The position numbers and the translations under genes were made by a program. From positions 1-64,000 of the forward strand of contig CAYYOV010000011.1 in assembly GCA_964473365.1 (NCBI GenBank): a DNA stretch of 64,000 bases, read 5' to 3'. Within the stretch, counting starts at the first letter, position 1; every line of letters starts with the position of its first letter. This DNA comes from 2-02-FULL-55-14 sp964473365 (GTDB lineage Bacteria > Bacteroidota > Ignavibacteria > UBA10030). Positions 25,377 to 33,758 of the stretch are shown here, one piece after another. The notes under the pieces were generated by a model, which saw only the letters and a program-made list of their open reading frames with translations, did no database searches and was not told the DNA's origin.

Positions 25377-26459
25377 TCAGGCTCCCACCGGTTCCATGAG
25401 TCGTTCGACCTCCGCCAGGATCTCTTCCGGCGTCGGGATGATGCCGCCCATGCGGCCTTTGAAGTCCACCGGACGACGTCCGTTGACCGCCAGGCGCACA
25501 TCTTCCACCATCTGTCCGGCATTCATCTCCACGACAAGGAAGCGCTGCGCACGCTCCGCCACGCGGGCGATGATATCCGTCGGATACGGATACAGCGTGA
25601 TCGGTCGAATGAGTCCTGCGGCGATACCTCGCTCACGGGCCATCTCGACCACCTTCTGGCAGATGCGCGATGCAAGGCCGAACGCCACGAGCACAATCTC
25701 GGCATCGTCCGTCTTGAAGGTCTCTGCGGCCACTTCCTGCTGGGCACGCCGGTATTTTTCCTGCAGTTCGAGGTTCACCTGCTCCATCTTCTCGGGTTGG
25801 ATGAAGAGCGAGGTGATGATGTTCCGTTCGCGATCAGCGGTCTTTCCACGAGTGGCCCACGAAGGGATGTGCTTCGCGAGACAGCCTTGCTCGGGGAGCT
25901 GCACGGTCTCCATCATCTGACCGAGCGCGCCATCCGACAGGATCATGACCGGGTTGCGGTACTCTTCCGCCAGCCGGAAACCTTCGACGACGAAATCCGA
26001 CATCTCCTGCACTGACGAGGGGGCGAGGACGATGAGGCGATAGTCGCCATGACCGCCCCCCTTCACCGCCTGGAAATAGTCGCTCTGTGCCGGCTGGATC
26101 GTGCCCAGGCCCGGACCTCCGCGCTGGACGTTCGCCACGAGACACGGGAGTTGTGCCGAAGCGATGTAAGACAATCCTTCCTGCATAAGGCTGATGCCCG
26201 GGGAGGACGACGTGATCATGACACGCGCCCCCGCGCCGGCCGCACCGTACACCATATTGATCGCCGCGACCTCGCTCTCGGCCTGCAGAATGACGGACCC
26301 GCGCTTCGGTCCGTGGATCATCAAGTACTCAAGGACCTCAGACTGGGGGGTAATGGGATAACCGAAATATGCGTCCATACCGGCGCGCAGTGCGGCCTCG
26401 GCCATCGCTTCGTTGCCCTTCATCAGGGTCGGCTCAGATCGGGGAAAGTCGAGTTTCAT
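25377..26459 (-). CDS. 2-oxoacid:ferredoxin oxidoreductase, alpha subunit
   Basis: 360 residues. The N-terminal domain has MKGNEAMAEAALRAGMDAYF and GYPITPQSEVLEYL, which is the substrate/CoA-binding pyrimidine domain. RGGPGLGTIQPAQSDYFQAV, conserved in KorA/VorB, is also visible. The C-terminal domain (about 265-355) has the transketolase-C-like LIRPITLYPYPT. It overlaps the delta gene by 4 bp (ATGA). Confidence 0.93.
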   Translation of the reverse strand: MKLDFPRSEPTLMKGNEAMAEAALRAGMDAYFGYPITPQSEVLEYLMIHGPKRGSVILQAESEVAAINMVYGAAGAGARVMITSSSPGISLMQEGLSYIASAQLPCLVANVQRGGPGLGTIQPAQSDYFQAVKGGGHGDYRLIVLAPSSVQEMSDFVVEGFRLAEEYRNPVMILSDGALGQMMETVQLPEQGCLAKHIPSWATRGKTADRERNIITSLFIQPEKMEQVNLELQEKYRRAQQEVAAETFKTDDAEIVLVAFGLASRICQKVVEMARERGIAAGLIRPITLYPYPTDIIARVAERAQRFLVVEMNAGQMVEDVRLAVNGRRPVDFKGRMGGIIPTPEEILAEVERLMEPVGA

Positions 26460-26713
26460 GCGGCAACCTGTTCAGTCGATCGTGACTGCCGTGATTTCTT
26501 CGGCTCGCGGTATACGGTCAGAACCGCATCCGGACACACCAGTGCACAATTCTCGCAGCCTGTGCACTTGTCCGATTCCGTCAGCATGACGAACCGATAA
26601 CCCTTCTTGTTCAGAGTTTCACCGAGCCCCATGCATTCTTGCGGACAGGCCACGATGCACAGTTCGCACCCTTTGCACAACTCGGCTTCTACCAGTACGG
26701 TACCTCGGATCAT
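26456..26713 (-). CDS. 2-oxoacid:ferredoxin oxidoreductase, delta (2x[4Fe-4S]) subunit
   Basis: 85 residues with two [4Fe-4S] motifs: CKGCELCIVACPQ near 13-24 and CTGCENCALVCPD near 50-61. It passes electrons from the alpha-beta thiamine site to free ferredoxin. Start 26713 follows GGAGAAGGCT. It is the first gene of the operon, with a sigma-54-like promoter 30 bp upstream. Confidence 0.93.
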   Translation of the reverse strand: MIRGTVLVEAELCKGCELCIVACPQECMGLGETLNKKGYRFVMLTESDKCTGCENCALVCPDAVLTVYREPKKSRQSRSTEQVAA

Positions 26714-26742
26714 AGCCTTCTCCAATTGGTGAACCAGAAGGG

Positions 26743-26757
26743 ACAACCAACGTGCCA
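26743..26757 (-). promoter_or_regulatory. sigma-54-like -24/-12 element before the 2-oxoacid oxidoreductase operon
   Basis: Minus strand TGGCACGTTGGTTGT matches TGGCACG-N4-TTGC except that the -12 C is T. Spacing from the -24 GG to the -12 GT is the required 10 nt. It lies 30 bp upstream of the delta-subunit start, leaving about an 18-nt leader. The same TGGCACGTTxxTTGT form recurs at 49714. Confidence 0.55.
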
Positions 26758-26953
26758 GGGGGGCTTTGCCCCAAAAACCCGCCTAATTGCGCAAAAGCGG
26801 CCGCGTCCAATGCCCCATTACAAAATTTGAGAATGTCAGGAATCGCTTTTAGCAGACGCCGGAATTGAGGCCGTGTTGAATACTACCACAAAGCGCGCGG
26901 CCATGGCAGGTGGGTGAAATGGATCGGCTGGAGGTTGCAGGGCCTTCGAACCC

Positions 26954-27514
26954 CTATCCCGGAGAGTCCCCCTCCACGAGACCCTTCAGCGTTCGTTCGC
27001 AGGTGCGACAGAGCGTTGCCGTCTTGAGGTCGATCTCTTCGACGTACGTCGACGATCGCATGACACAATCGACATCGCGGCAGTGGACCAGACCGTACGT
27101 ATGCCCCGCCTCGTGCACACACTCCTTCTCGATGCGTTCTCGGAACAGTCGTTCATCGGACGGCAGCCCGTAGAGCTCGTTGCGCAGCCGGAACGTGGAG
27201 ACGACCGCACAGCGCCCATTCAGTTGTGCTTCGCCGTAGACGAACGTGAGGACGGGAATAAACAGGTCGACGTCGACGATCCCGATCAGCTTGTCCGCAG
27301 GATCTCCGTGCGCTGCCAGGTCGTCGAGCATTTGTTTGAGCACGCCCGACGAGTGATACTGCCTTCGCGACGGGTCGAACACTCGGTTCAGGTCGGGCCG
27401 GAAGGGATGGAGTTCGACTGTCCGATGAAATACCTCGTGGAGCCTCCGGACGGTCGCGCCGAGTGTGCCGGGATCCGTTCCCGACCCGTTCAGCACATGG
27501 ATCGTGCCGCTCAC
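26954..27514 (-). CDS. archaemetzincin-type zinc metalloprotease
   Basis: 186 residues. The archaemetzincin signature is complete: HEAGHTYGLVHC at 134-145 (three zinc His and catalytic Glu135), Cys150 in CVM, and CRTC at 169-172, which together form the second, structural zinc site. No signal peptide, so it is probably cytoplasmic. It begins with GTG that overlaps the response regulator stop by 4 bp (GTGA), so it is translationally coupled to a sigma-54 two-component system. Archaemetzincins are known from archaea, mammals and few bacteria; substrates in bacteria are unknown to me. A role in clipping a regulator or a redox protein of the cluster would be inference. Confidence 0.88.
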   Translation of the reverse strand: MSGTIHVLNGSGTDPGTLGATVRRLHEVFHRTVELHPFRPDLNRVFDPSRRQYHSSGVLKQMLDDLAAHGDPADKLIGIVDVDLFIPVLTFVYGEAQLNGRCAVVSTFRLRNELYGLPSDERLFRERIEKECVHEAGHTYGLVHCRDVDCVMRSSTYVEEIDLKTATLCRTCERTLKGLVEGDSPG

Positions 27515-28857
27515 GTGGGTTTCTTCAGACCGTACTTGTCGATCTTGTGGTAAAGCGTGACGCGGTCGATATCCAGCTCCTCCGCCGACCGGCTGATATT
27601 CCAGTGGTTCCGCTCAAGCACCTCAGCGACGTAGGCGCGCTCGATGTCGGCCAGCGTGCCGTTGCGGATCCGTCCTCGCTCCGTCGCCATCTGGAACGGC
27701 AGGTCCGAAGCCTTTAGCAGCGGCGGCGTTCCGAGCACCATGGCTCGTTCGATCGCATTCTCCAATTCGCGCACGTTCCCGGGCCACGAGTACTGGACGA
27801 CGAGTTCCATCGCTTCGGGGGCCAGACCCGTGATGGGCTTGCTCATTTGGAGCGCATACTTCCGGACAAAATAGTTGGCCAGCAAGGGAATGTCGCTCCG
27901 ACGCTCGCGCAGAGGCGGGAGGACGATCGAGAAGACGTTGAGCCGATAGTACAGGTCCTCGCGGAACGTCCCCTGCTTGACCGCCTGCTCGAGATCGCTG
28001 TTCGTCGCGCAAATGACGCGAAAGTCAGTTCGCAGTACATCGTTCCCCCCGACGCGCGTGAACTGCTTCGTCTCCAGCACACGCAACAGGTCCATCTGCG
28101 TCTTGGGACTGATGTTCCCGACCTCATCCAGAAAGAGCGTGCCGCCGTCCGCCAACTCCAGCTTTCCCTTTCGTCGATAGTGCGCACCCGTAAACGCTCC
28201 CCGCTCGTGACCGAACAGCTCACTTTCCAGCAAGCCCTCTGCCAACCCGCCACAGTTCACGGGGACGACCGGGAAGAACCTGCGATTACTATTGGCGTGG
28301 ATGGCCCGCGCCACGAGCTCCTTCCCTGTGCCACTTTCCCCGCGGAGCATGACCGTCGTGTCGGTCTTTGCGACCGTATCGATGAGCTCGAACAACTTTC
28401 GCATCTGCGGCGACTCGCCGACAAGCTCTTCGGCCCGCGATGCCGATGTGATGCTCTCGCGCATCCGTTCATTCTCGATCGACAGTGTCCGCTGACGCAG
28501 CGCGTTGGCGACGACATGCGACAGATAGTCGGGGTCGACCGGTTTGGTCACATAGTCGAACGCCCCCTGCTTCAGCGCTTGGACGGCCGAATCGATCGTC
28601 GCATGGGCCGTAATGAAGATGATCGTCGCGCCCGGGTCGAGTTCTTTAACGCGTTGCTGCAGCTCCATACCGTCCATCCCGGGCATCTTGATGTCAAGGA
28701 GGAGCAGGTCACGCTTGCGGGCTTGCAGGCGCTTCAGGGCTTCCGCCCCGCTCTCGGCCGACTCCACGTCGTACCCGTCCTGCAGAAACCACTTGGTGAG
28801 TGAATCGCGGACGACCTTTTCGTCGTCGACAACGAGGATGGATGGGGCTGCGCTCAT
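27511..28857 (-). CDS. NtrC-family sigma-54-dependent response regulator
   Basis: 448 residues: receiver domain with phospho-acceptor Asp55 (LLLLDIKMPGMDG); AAA+ domain with Walker A GESGTGKELVARA near 171-184, sigma-54 contact loop ERGAFTGAHYRRKGK, Walker B GGTLFLDEVG and sensor region RLNVFSIVLPPLRERRSDIP; and a C-terminal Fis-type helix-turn-helix (NISRSAEELDIDRVTLYHKI). It is the cognate regulator of the haem-motif kinase encoded upstream and would activate sigma-54 promoters. A candidate -24-like site is upstream of the GcvH/HybAB genes. It overlaps the archaemetzincin start. Confidence 0.95.
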   Translation of the reverse strand: MSAAPSILVVDDEKVVRDSLTKWFLQDGYDVESAESGAEALKRLQARKRDLLLLDIKMPGMDGMELQQRVKELDPGATIIFITAHATIDSAVQALKQGAFDYVTKPVDPDYLSHVVANALRQRTLSIENERMRESITSASRAEELVGESPQMRKLFELIDTVAKTDTTVMLRGESGTGKELVARAIHANSNRRFFPVVPVNCGGLAEGLLESELFGHERGAFTGAHYRRKGKLELADGGTLFLDEVGNISPKTQMDLLRVLETKQFTRVGGNDVLRTDFRVICATNSDLEQAVKQGTFREDLYYRLNVFSIVLPPLRERRSDIPLLANYFVRKYALQMSKPITGLAPEAMELVVQYSWPGNVRELENAIERAMVLGTPPLLKASDLPFQMATERGRIRNGTLADIERAYVAEVLERNHWNISRSAEELDIDRVTLYHKIDKYGLKKPT

Positions 28858-28889
28858 GGGATCATCCGTAGAACAAGTAAGGTAGCGAA

Positions 28890-28984
28890 ACCACCAAGAG
28901 CCCGAATGAACACGAAGAGATATGACGAATTCTTGATCCCGATCATATTCGTGTCTCTTCGCTGTTCTTCGTGACCTGCGTGGT
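28890..28984. repeat. dispersed imperfect inverted repeat between kinase and regulator genes
   Basis: The left arm contains ccaccaagagcccgaatgaa and cacgaagagatatga. The right arm has tcatattcgtgtctcttcgc followed by tgttcttcgtgacctgcgtgg, an imperfect reverse complement. It fills most of the 133-bp gap between the sensor kinase stop and the regulator start. It belongs to the cacgaag/cacagag style of repeat in this genome. Confidence 0.55.
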
Positions 28985-28990
28985 CCCTAT

Positions 28991-30628
28991 TCAAACTGCG
29001 ACATCTCTCCGTGGTGGCGGGAATGTGATCATGAACGTCGTCCCCTTTCCAGGCTCGGACTCGACGCTGATGGTGCCGCCATGCCGTTCGACGATCCCGT
29101 AGACGACGGACAACCCCAGACCAACGCCAGCTCCGCCTTCTTTTGTGGTGAAGAACGGCTCGAAGATCTTGGGGAGATGCTCCGGGTCGATACCGCTGCC
29201 CGTGTCGGTCACGGCAATCTGTACACCCCCGGTGTCCGCATCCGCTCCGTATGTTACGGTCAAGGTCCCTCCCCCCGACATCGCGTCACCCGCGTTGACG
29301 AAGAGCGCTACCAGGGCCTGCTGGATCTGCTGGCCGTCGCACAACAGCTGGACCTCATCGCCAAGCGGTTCTTCGACGAACTTCACGTCGCGGATCTCGA
29401 AATGATGGCGTACGAGGACGTACGCCCTGCGCACCAGTTCGCCCAGTGCCTCATACGCAAACTCGCCGCTCTCCTTCTTCGAGAACAGAAGCAGATTCTT
29501 GACGATATCGCCGCTGCGTCCCGTCTCGCGGATGACGATATCGGCATACTCCAGCAATTCCTCCGGGTCTTCCAGGCGGGCCCGTTGGGACTCCAGCGCG
29601 CGCCTCAACAACTTTGTGTACGTCAGTATTCCCGCGAGCGGATTGTTCAGTTCGTGCGCGACCGTGGCAGACAGGCGGCCCAGCGACGTCATTTTCTCCA
29701 CGTGCAGGATCCGCTGGTGTATGGCCGTGAGCTCATCCGTTTTTTCCTTGACCCGCTGCTCCAGCGTTTCGGACCACTTGCGGTCGTGTTCCTGGGCCAC
29801 CCGAACGCTCTCAACCATCTCGTTGAAGCTCCGGGCCAGCCGGCCCAGCTCGTGCTTCGCGGCGACGACGACGTTGTGATCGAGGTTCCCGTCAGCCACC
29901 TGCACGGTCCCTTCCATCAGCGCGTCCAGCGGTTGCAGGACCGTCCGGCGAAGGAACCACCGAATAACGAAGAACAGCAGAACGAGCGCGGCGGCGGCAC
30001 TGACGACGGCGATCGTCTGCACCCGTGCGATCTCGGCATCCAGTCGCACAAGCGACATCCGTACGTCGAGCACGCCCAGGACGGTCTTTTCGGCCGGCGA
30101 GGTATGACATCCATCGGCCGAGCATGATTGCTCGTTCCGGATCGTTGAGATGAGTCCGAGCACTCTTCCGCCGGACGACTCATAGATGCGGATGCTGTTC
30201 CCTGATGGGATCGCCTCGAGCGGCCTGCCTGCGGCATGACAATCGACGCATGCTTCCGCCTGCAGATCGACCATCCTCCCCATTTCCGACGTGTCGCTGG
30301 AGAACGTGATCTCGCCCCTCTTATTATAGAGCCGGAGCCCCGCGATGCCCGGAGAACGCGCCATCGAACGCATCGTCTGATAGACGTCGTCCTTGCGGTT
30401 CTGCAGCATGCTGTAATGCGTCGACGACTTGATGAAGTCGCTGATGGCGACGGCCCGGTCCTGGACCATGCTCGTCATCTGAATCCGGTGGAACCAGATG
30501 GCATCGAGCAGGTAGAGGCCGAAGAAGGCCATCAGCAGGAATGCAGCCCCGCCGAACAGCTGGTATTTCAGGGATGAGAATCGCACGATCGGAGGTCGGT
30601 CTCCACCGTTCGGCAGAATCCGTGCCAT
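28991..30628 (-). CDS. membrane sensor histidine kinase with two periplasmic c-haem motifs
   Basis: 545 residues. Two transmembrane helices (about 22-45 and 203-225) enclose a periplasmic domain with CVDCH at 127-131 and CSADGCH (CX4CH) at 169-175, so it probably carries two covalent c-type haems. Then a HAMP linker, a coiled-coil, the HisKA box (MTSLGRLSATVAHELNNPLA, His about 325) and an HATPase domain with N, G1 (DTGSGIDPE) and G2 (GGAGVGLGLSVVYG) boxes. It would sense redox state, oxygen, NO or a periplasmic electron donor, and phosphorylate the NtrC-type regulator encoded next. It starts at 30628, upstream of which lie heptamer arrays. Confidence 0.92.
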   Translation of the reverse strand: MARILPNGGDRPPIVRFSSLKYQLFGGAAFLLMAFFGLYLLDAIWFHRIQMTSMVQDRAVAISDFIKSSTHYSMLQNRKDDVYQTMRSMARSPGIAGLRLYNKRGEITFSSDTSEMGRMVDLQAEACVDCHAAGRPLEAIPSGNSIRIYESSGGRVLGLISTIRNEQSCSADGCHTSPAEKTVLGVLDVRMSLVRLDAEIARVQTIAVVSAAAALVLLFFVIRWFLRRTVLQPLDALMEGTVQVADGNLDHNVVVAAKHELGRLARSFNEMVESVRVAQEHDRKWSETLEQRVKEKTDELTAIHQRILHVEKMTSLGRLSATVAHELNNPLAGILTYTKLLRRALESQRARLEDPEELLEYADIVIRETGRSGDIVKNLLLFSKKESGEFAYEALGELVRRAYVLVRHHFEIRDVKFVEEPLGDEVQLLCDGQQIQQALVALFVNAGDAMSGGGTLTVTYGADADTGGVQIAVTDTGSGIDPEHLPKIFEPFFTTKEGGAGVGLGLSVVYGIVERHGGTISVESEPGKGTTFMITFPPPRRDVAV

Positions 30629-30635
30629 TCACGGA

Positions 30636-30685
30636 GCCAGAAGTGAGAAGGAAGAAGGGAGAATGCGGAGGGCTGAGGGCGATTC
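30636..30685. repeat. degenerate 7-bp-period array, tgagaag type
   Basis: Consecutive heptamers ccagaag, tgagaag, gaagaag, ggagaat, gcggagg, gctgagg, gcgattc. The purine-rich strand is plus. It starts 8 bp from the kinase start codon. Confidence 0.5.
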
Positions 30686-30830
30686 CGGGAGGCCAACGGG
30701 GGCGAGGGTGCAGAAAATGGAACCTCCCAGGGGTGCAATTATTGGAATTCGGAGAGAGAGCGAGATCGGGCGATGACAAGCGGCAGGACTCGATACCCAG
30801 GTTGCGGCCATGAGGGCCCCACCCAAGCAC

Positions 30831-30860
30831 GAATGTCCGGGAGTGCCTTCCCGGACATTC
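30831..30860 (-). terminator. perfect 12-bp hairpin between GcvH-like and kinase genes
   Basis: gaatgtccggga / tcccggacattc with a gtgcct loop. No T run follows on the minus strand, so it may be a processing or stabilising hairpin, or a partial terminator between the HybAB/GcvH genes and the two-component genes. Confidence 0.55.
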
Positions 30861-30885
30861 AGGTGCATCGACCTTCCAACGAGCC

Positions 30886-30965
30886 GCCTACATCTTTATA
30901 CCTACATCCTCATACCTCCATCTTCATACTTTCATCTCACTACTTCCTACTTGCTCATCACTTCT
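30886..30965. repeat. degenerate 7-bp-period array, ctacatc/tttatac type
   Basis: Plus-strand heptamers ctacatc, tttatac, ctacatc, ctcatac, ctccatc, ttcatac, tttcatc, tcactac, ttcctac, with an alternating two-heptamer (14-bp) pattern. It lies just after the GcvH-like gene. Confidence 0.75.
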
Positions 30966-30983
30966 TCACCCCCCCCGCCCTCC

Positions 30984-31718
30984 TCACACCACCTTGCAAT
31001 AGATCCGACCGACGAGCGCACAGTAGCGCGCCGCGCCGAACATGCTGAGCGGGGTCATGGCCGGTTCTCCCCCGTCCTGCAACGTCGCTCCCGTGACCCC
31101 TCTGCCCGACTCGATCCCCGCGGCGACAGCCGTGCGGAACGCTTCTTCATCCTTCTGATAGATCTTCTCGGCCTCATGGGCCGACATCACGCGTTGACCG
31201 TCAAGGTGTTCCGGTTGCACGTCTGCCTCCAGGAGCCAGCCGTGTTCATAGGGATCGCTCGCGAGGAGCGCTGGGTTCGACCGAATGGCGCGGTTGCTTT
31301 CACGCACGCGTAGGTCGAACGGCAGTCGGACCGGGACCATGGCATCGTCGAATCGGCACCAGACGGCGGCGTCGCGCTCGTTCAGCTTCTTGCCGGTCGG
31401 TGGCAGGCTGATACCATCGGCCTCTGCAAGACGTCGGGCGAATCCCGGCTCGACGCCGATCCGGACCCGGTGTGGACCCAGCACGTCGACCCAGCAGTGC
31501 TCCGACGTATAGAACCGCCCCGGGCGCAGGTGGATGCGGTCGACGGGGAGCGGCAGGACCGATTCCGGCCGCTCATAGGCGTTCCGCATCGCCGCATCCA
31601 GCGGACAACCGGCGCATTCGAAGTTCCGGTCGCAGAGCTGGTAGGTCAGGACGCCCGCCGTCATCCAGACGCACCGTTGCTCCGGTGGCGAGATGCGATA
31701 TGAGGTCGTGGACGACAT
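30984..31718 (-). CDS. GcvH-fold protein with N-terminal Cys motif, lacking the lipoyl lysine
   Basis: 244 residues. The N-terminal CVWMTAGVLTYQLCDRNFEC and following AGCPLDAAMR give four Cys suited to metal or Fe-S binding. Residues of about 75-175 follow the glycine cleavage H-protein fold (YTSEHCWVDV, VRIGVEPGFARRL, then PYEHGWLLEADVQ). In my alignment the lipoyl Lys of ESVKAVS is replaced by Asp (WCRFDDAMVPV), so it is unlikely to be lipoylated. A C-terminal tail carries GATLQDGGEP, also present in the second GcvH-like protein of the cluster. No glycine cleavage genes are nearby, so glycine cleavage is not its job. Function unknown. It lies 27 bp after the HybB-like gene. Confidence 0.75.
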   Translation of the reverse strand: MSSTTSYRISPPEQRCVWMTAGVLTYQLCDRNFECAGCPLDAAMRNAYERPESVLPLPVDRIHLRPGRFYTSEHCWVDVLGPHRVRIGVEPGFARRLAEADGISLPPTGKKLNERDAAVWCRFDDAMVPVRLPFDLRVRESNRAIRSNPALLASDPYEHGWLLEADVQPEHLDGQRVMSAHEAEKIYQKDEEAFRTAVAAGIESGRGVTGATLQDGGEPAMTPLSMFGAARYCALVGRIYCKVV

Positions 31719-31745
31719 GGCCGTGATCGCGGGTCCGACGCCGCC

Positions 31746-32921
31746 TCAGGACGTCCGTGACACGGTCCGGAGGTCCCGGATGAGGTCGAACTCGTCCGGC
31801 GCCTCGTGCGCGTGGCCGTGGTCAAACAGCGGCAGGTATTTCGCGGCAAGCGTAAAGACAATGAACCCGATCGTCACGAGCGATACCGTGACCGACAGCT
31901 CCATCCACGACGGCACGTACATCGCACCCGCCCATCCCTCCATGCCCGTGATCGTCACGTTCATCCGGTTGAAGATGAAGCCGATGACCACGAAGAGCGC
32001 GCCCGTCATGAGGCCCGACGGCGACGTCCGGAACCGCTGCTGCGTGAACAACGCGATCGGCACGACAACCCCGGCCAGGAATTCGGCCCACCAGAAGTAC
32101 GTTTCGGCACGCGGGTCGAAGAGCAGCCCCAGTTTGTGATCGCCCAGCAGGTCCATGAATTTGAGCGTGGCATAGACACCCAGCACCACGACGCAAACGC
32201 GGGCGATGTCTGCCAGCAGGTCGACCTCGATGCCACGCTTGAACGCGCGCGAGCTCAGGGTCGATTCCACGATCACCATGCCGCACCCCGCCGCGATGGC
32301 GGACAGATAGAAGAAGACAGGCAACAGCGACGAATACCAGAGCCCGTGCAGCTTTTCGGGAACGATGAGATACAGCGACCCGAGCGACGACTGATGCAGG
32401 GTCGAGAGCAAAACACCCGTGATGATGAGCGGGATGCTGATCTTTTTGAGGAGCGCGATGGTCTTCGTCAGCTTGAACTTCTCCAGCACGACCGGCGCGA
32501 ATTCGAGGGCCAGCACCGTCGTATAGAGCATGACGCACCATGCAACCTCGAACATCACCGAACGTGGGTTCCACATGATAATGGCGTGCCAGATCTGCAA
32601 CGGCCGACCCAGGTCGTACATCAGGCCCATGATGACGAGCACGTAGCCCAGGAACGCCGTCAAAATGGTCGGCCGGATGATCGGTTCGAATCGTTTCAGG
32701 TTGAAGATGTACACGATCGCGGCGAGCGTGAACCCGCCAGCGGCAAGGCCGACGCCGGTGAGAACGTCGAACCCGATCCAAAGGCCCCACGGAAACTCAT
32801 CGCTGAGGTTCGTCGAGGCACCCAGGCCCATTGTGAAGCGCACGACGGTCGAGACGAGGCCTGCGGCCAGGATGATGCCGGCCATGATCTTCCAGAACGA
32901 GAATGCGAAGCGGCGTGCCAT
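31746..32921 (-). CDS. NrfD/HybB-like integral membrane quinone-reactive subunit
   Basis: 391 residues with about ten transmembrane helices. Typical HybB segments include SDEFPWGLWIGFDVLTGVGL, RPLQIWHAIIMWNPRSVMFE, LSTLHQSSLGSLYLI and FNRMNVTITG. Members transfer electrons between an Fe-S subunit and menaquinone. It lies 3 bp after the HybA-like Fe-S gene, so the two form a complex. There is no hydrogenase or molybdopterin catalytic subunit in the cluster. The electron source or sink therefore has to be another protein, perhaps the GcvH-fold partners. The His-rich C-terminal tail (HGHAHE) is cytosolic. Confidence 0.9.
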   Translation of the reverse strand: MARRFAFSFWKIMAGIILAAGLVSTVVRFTMGLGASTNLSDEFPWGLWIGFDVLTGVGLAAGGFTLAAIVYIFNLKRFEPIIRPTILTAFLGYVLVIMGLMYDLGRPLQIWHAIIMWNPRSVMFEVAWCVMLYTTVLALEFAPVVLEKFKLTKTIALLKKISIPLIITGVLLSTLHQSSLGSLYLIVPEKLHGLWYSSLLPVFFYLSAIAAGCGMVIVESTLSSRAFKRGIEVDLLADIARVCVVVLGVYATLKFMDLLGDHKLGLLFDPRAETYFWWAEFLAGVVVPIALFTQQRFRTSPSGLMTGALFVVIGFIFNRMNVTITGMEGWAGAMYVPSWMELSVTVSLVTIGFIVFTLAAKYLPLFDHGHAHEAPDEFDLIRDLRTVSRTS

Positions 32922-32924
32922 GGC

Positions 32925-33737
32925 TCAGTTCCCTTCCTCAACATGGTGGACGGATTCATTCACGTGGTCGCCCCCACGCTTCGCGGCCGGACGTAGGCCG
33001 AGCGCTTGCTGCGCTTCGAACCGCCGGACCATATCGCGACGATTGGTGATCCACCAGATGCCGTAGAGGGCAACACCGCCCACCGCAACGACGGTCGGGA
33101 TCTTTGAAAGCACGTTCCACGTCAGCGACGGCAACGCCGCCTGGGTCAGGTTCGTCTTGAATCCGATCTCTTCGAACGGCACCGACGACAGGTAGAGCAC
33201 CGACGTCCCTCCGACCTCGTGCTGGCCGTACAGCTTTTGCACATACTTCTCGGGCTCTGCCGCCATGCGCTCGTAGGCAACTTTGATGAGCGTGTCCCGG
33301 TCACCGAACAGCGTGGCGCCGGTGGGGCACGCCTCGGAGCACGCCGTCGGCAGACCCTTCGCCAACCGGCCGGTGCACATGACGCACTTGCGGACGCGCG
33401 GATTGTTGCTCGACCATTCGTATCGCGGAACCTGGAACGGGCACGCCTGCATGCAGTACCGGCACCCGATGCACTTCGTTTCGTCATACAGCACCGGGCC
33501 CTGCTCGGTCTTTTCGAACGCACCGACCGGGCACACAGAGACGCACGTCGGATCCTGGCAATGCTGGCACAGGCGCCGTACGTATGTTCCGTTGTACTCT
33601 TCGATCGCAGTGTACTGTGTGTCAGACATTTTCGGCCCGACGTCGCCCGGCAGTCCGTTCTCGGTCTTGCAGGCTTCCGCGCAGGCTCCGCATCCGACAC
33701 ACAAGGTCAGGTCGATCAACATTCCTTTGGATCCCAT
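32925..33737 (-). CDS. HybA-like 4x[4Fe-4S] protein with C-terminal membrane anchor
   Basis: 270 residues. Four Cys clusters: CVGCGACAEAC (13-23), CQHCQDPTCVSVC, CIGCRYCMQACPFQ, and CVMC...ACPTGA, as in DmsB/HybA ferredoxin subunits. One C-terminal helix (KIPTVVAVGGVALYGIWW) anchors it. The start follows AAGGAGAGATCC. There is no Tat or Sec signal at the N-terminus (MGSKGMLIDLTLCVG), unlike HybA, so the clusters probably face the cytoplasm unless export is by a partner. It lies between GcvH-like gene 1 (21 bp upstream) and HybB. Confidence 0.92.
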   Translation of the reverse strand: MGSKGMLIDLTLCVGCGACAEACKTENGLPGDVGPKMSDTQYTAIEEYNGTYVRRLCQHCQDPTCVSVCPVGAFEKTEQGPVLYDETKCIGCRYCMQACPFQVPRYEWSSNNPRVRKCVMCTGRLAKGLPTACSEACPTGATLFGDRDTLIKVAYERMAAEPEKYVQKLYGQHEVGGTSVLYLSSVPFEEIGFKTNLTQAALPSLTWNVLSKIPTVVAVGGVALYGIWWITNRRDMVRRFEAQQALGLRPAAKRGGDHVNESVHHVEEGN

Positions 33738-33758
33738 GGATCTCTCCTTGTGGTCAGT

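Larger units (their letters stand above)
30629..30983. other. gene-free 355-bp interval between the GcvH-like gene and the sensor kinase
   Basis: Holds, in order along plus, a degenerate heptamer array (30636-30685), a perfect hairpin (30831-30860), a second heptamer array (30886-30965) and a C run. No open frame of note and no promoter that I can support, although the kinase gene needs one unless it is read from upstream. Confidence 0.6.

Noticed and set aside
26760..26772. GGGGC-TTT-GCCCC hairpin considered as a terminator of the archaemetzincin operon
   Set aside because: The A run on plus lies upstream in the direction of minus transcription, so no T run follows the stem. It also sits right at the -24 element.
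30984..31718. GcvH-like gene as glycine cleavage H protein
   Set aside because: No gcvT or gcvP nearby, extra N- and C-terminal regions, and the lipoyl Lys is missing.
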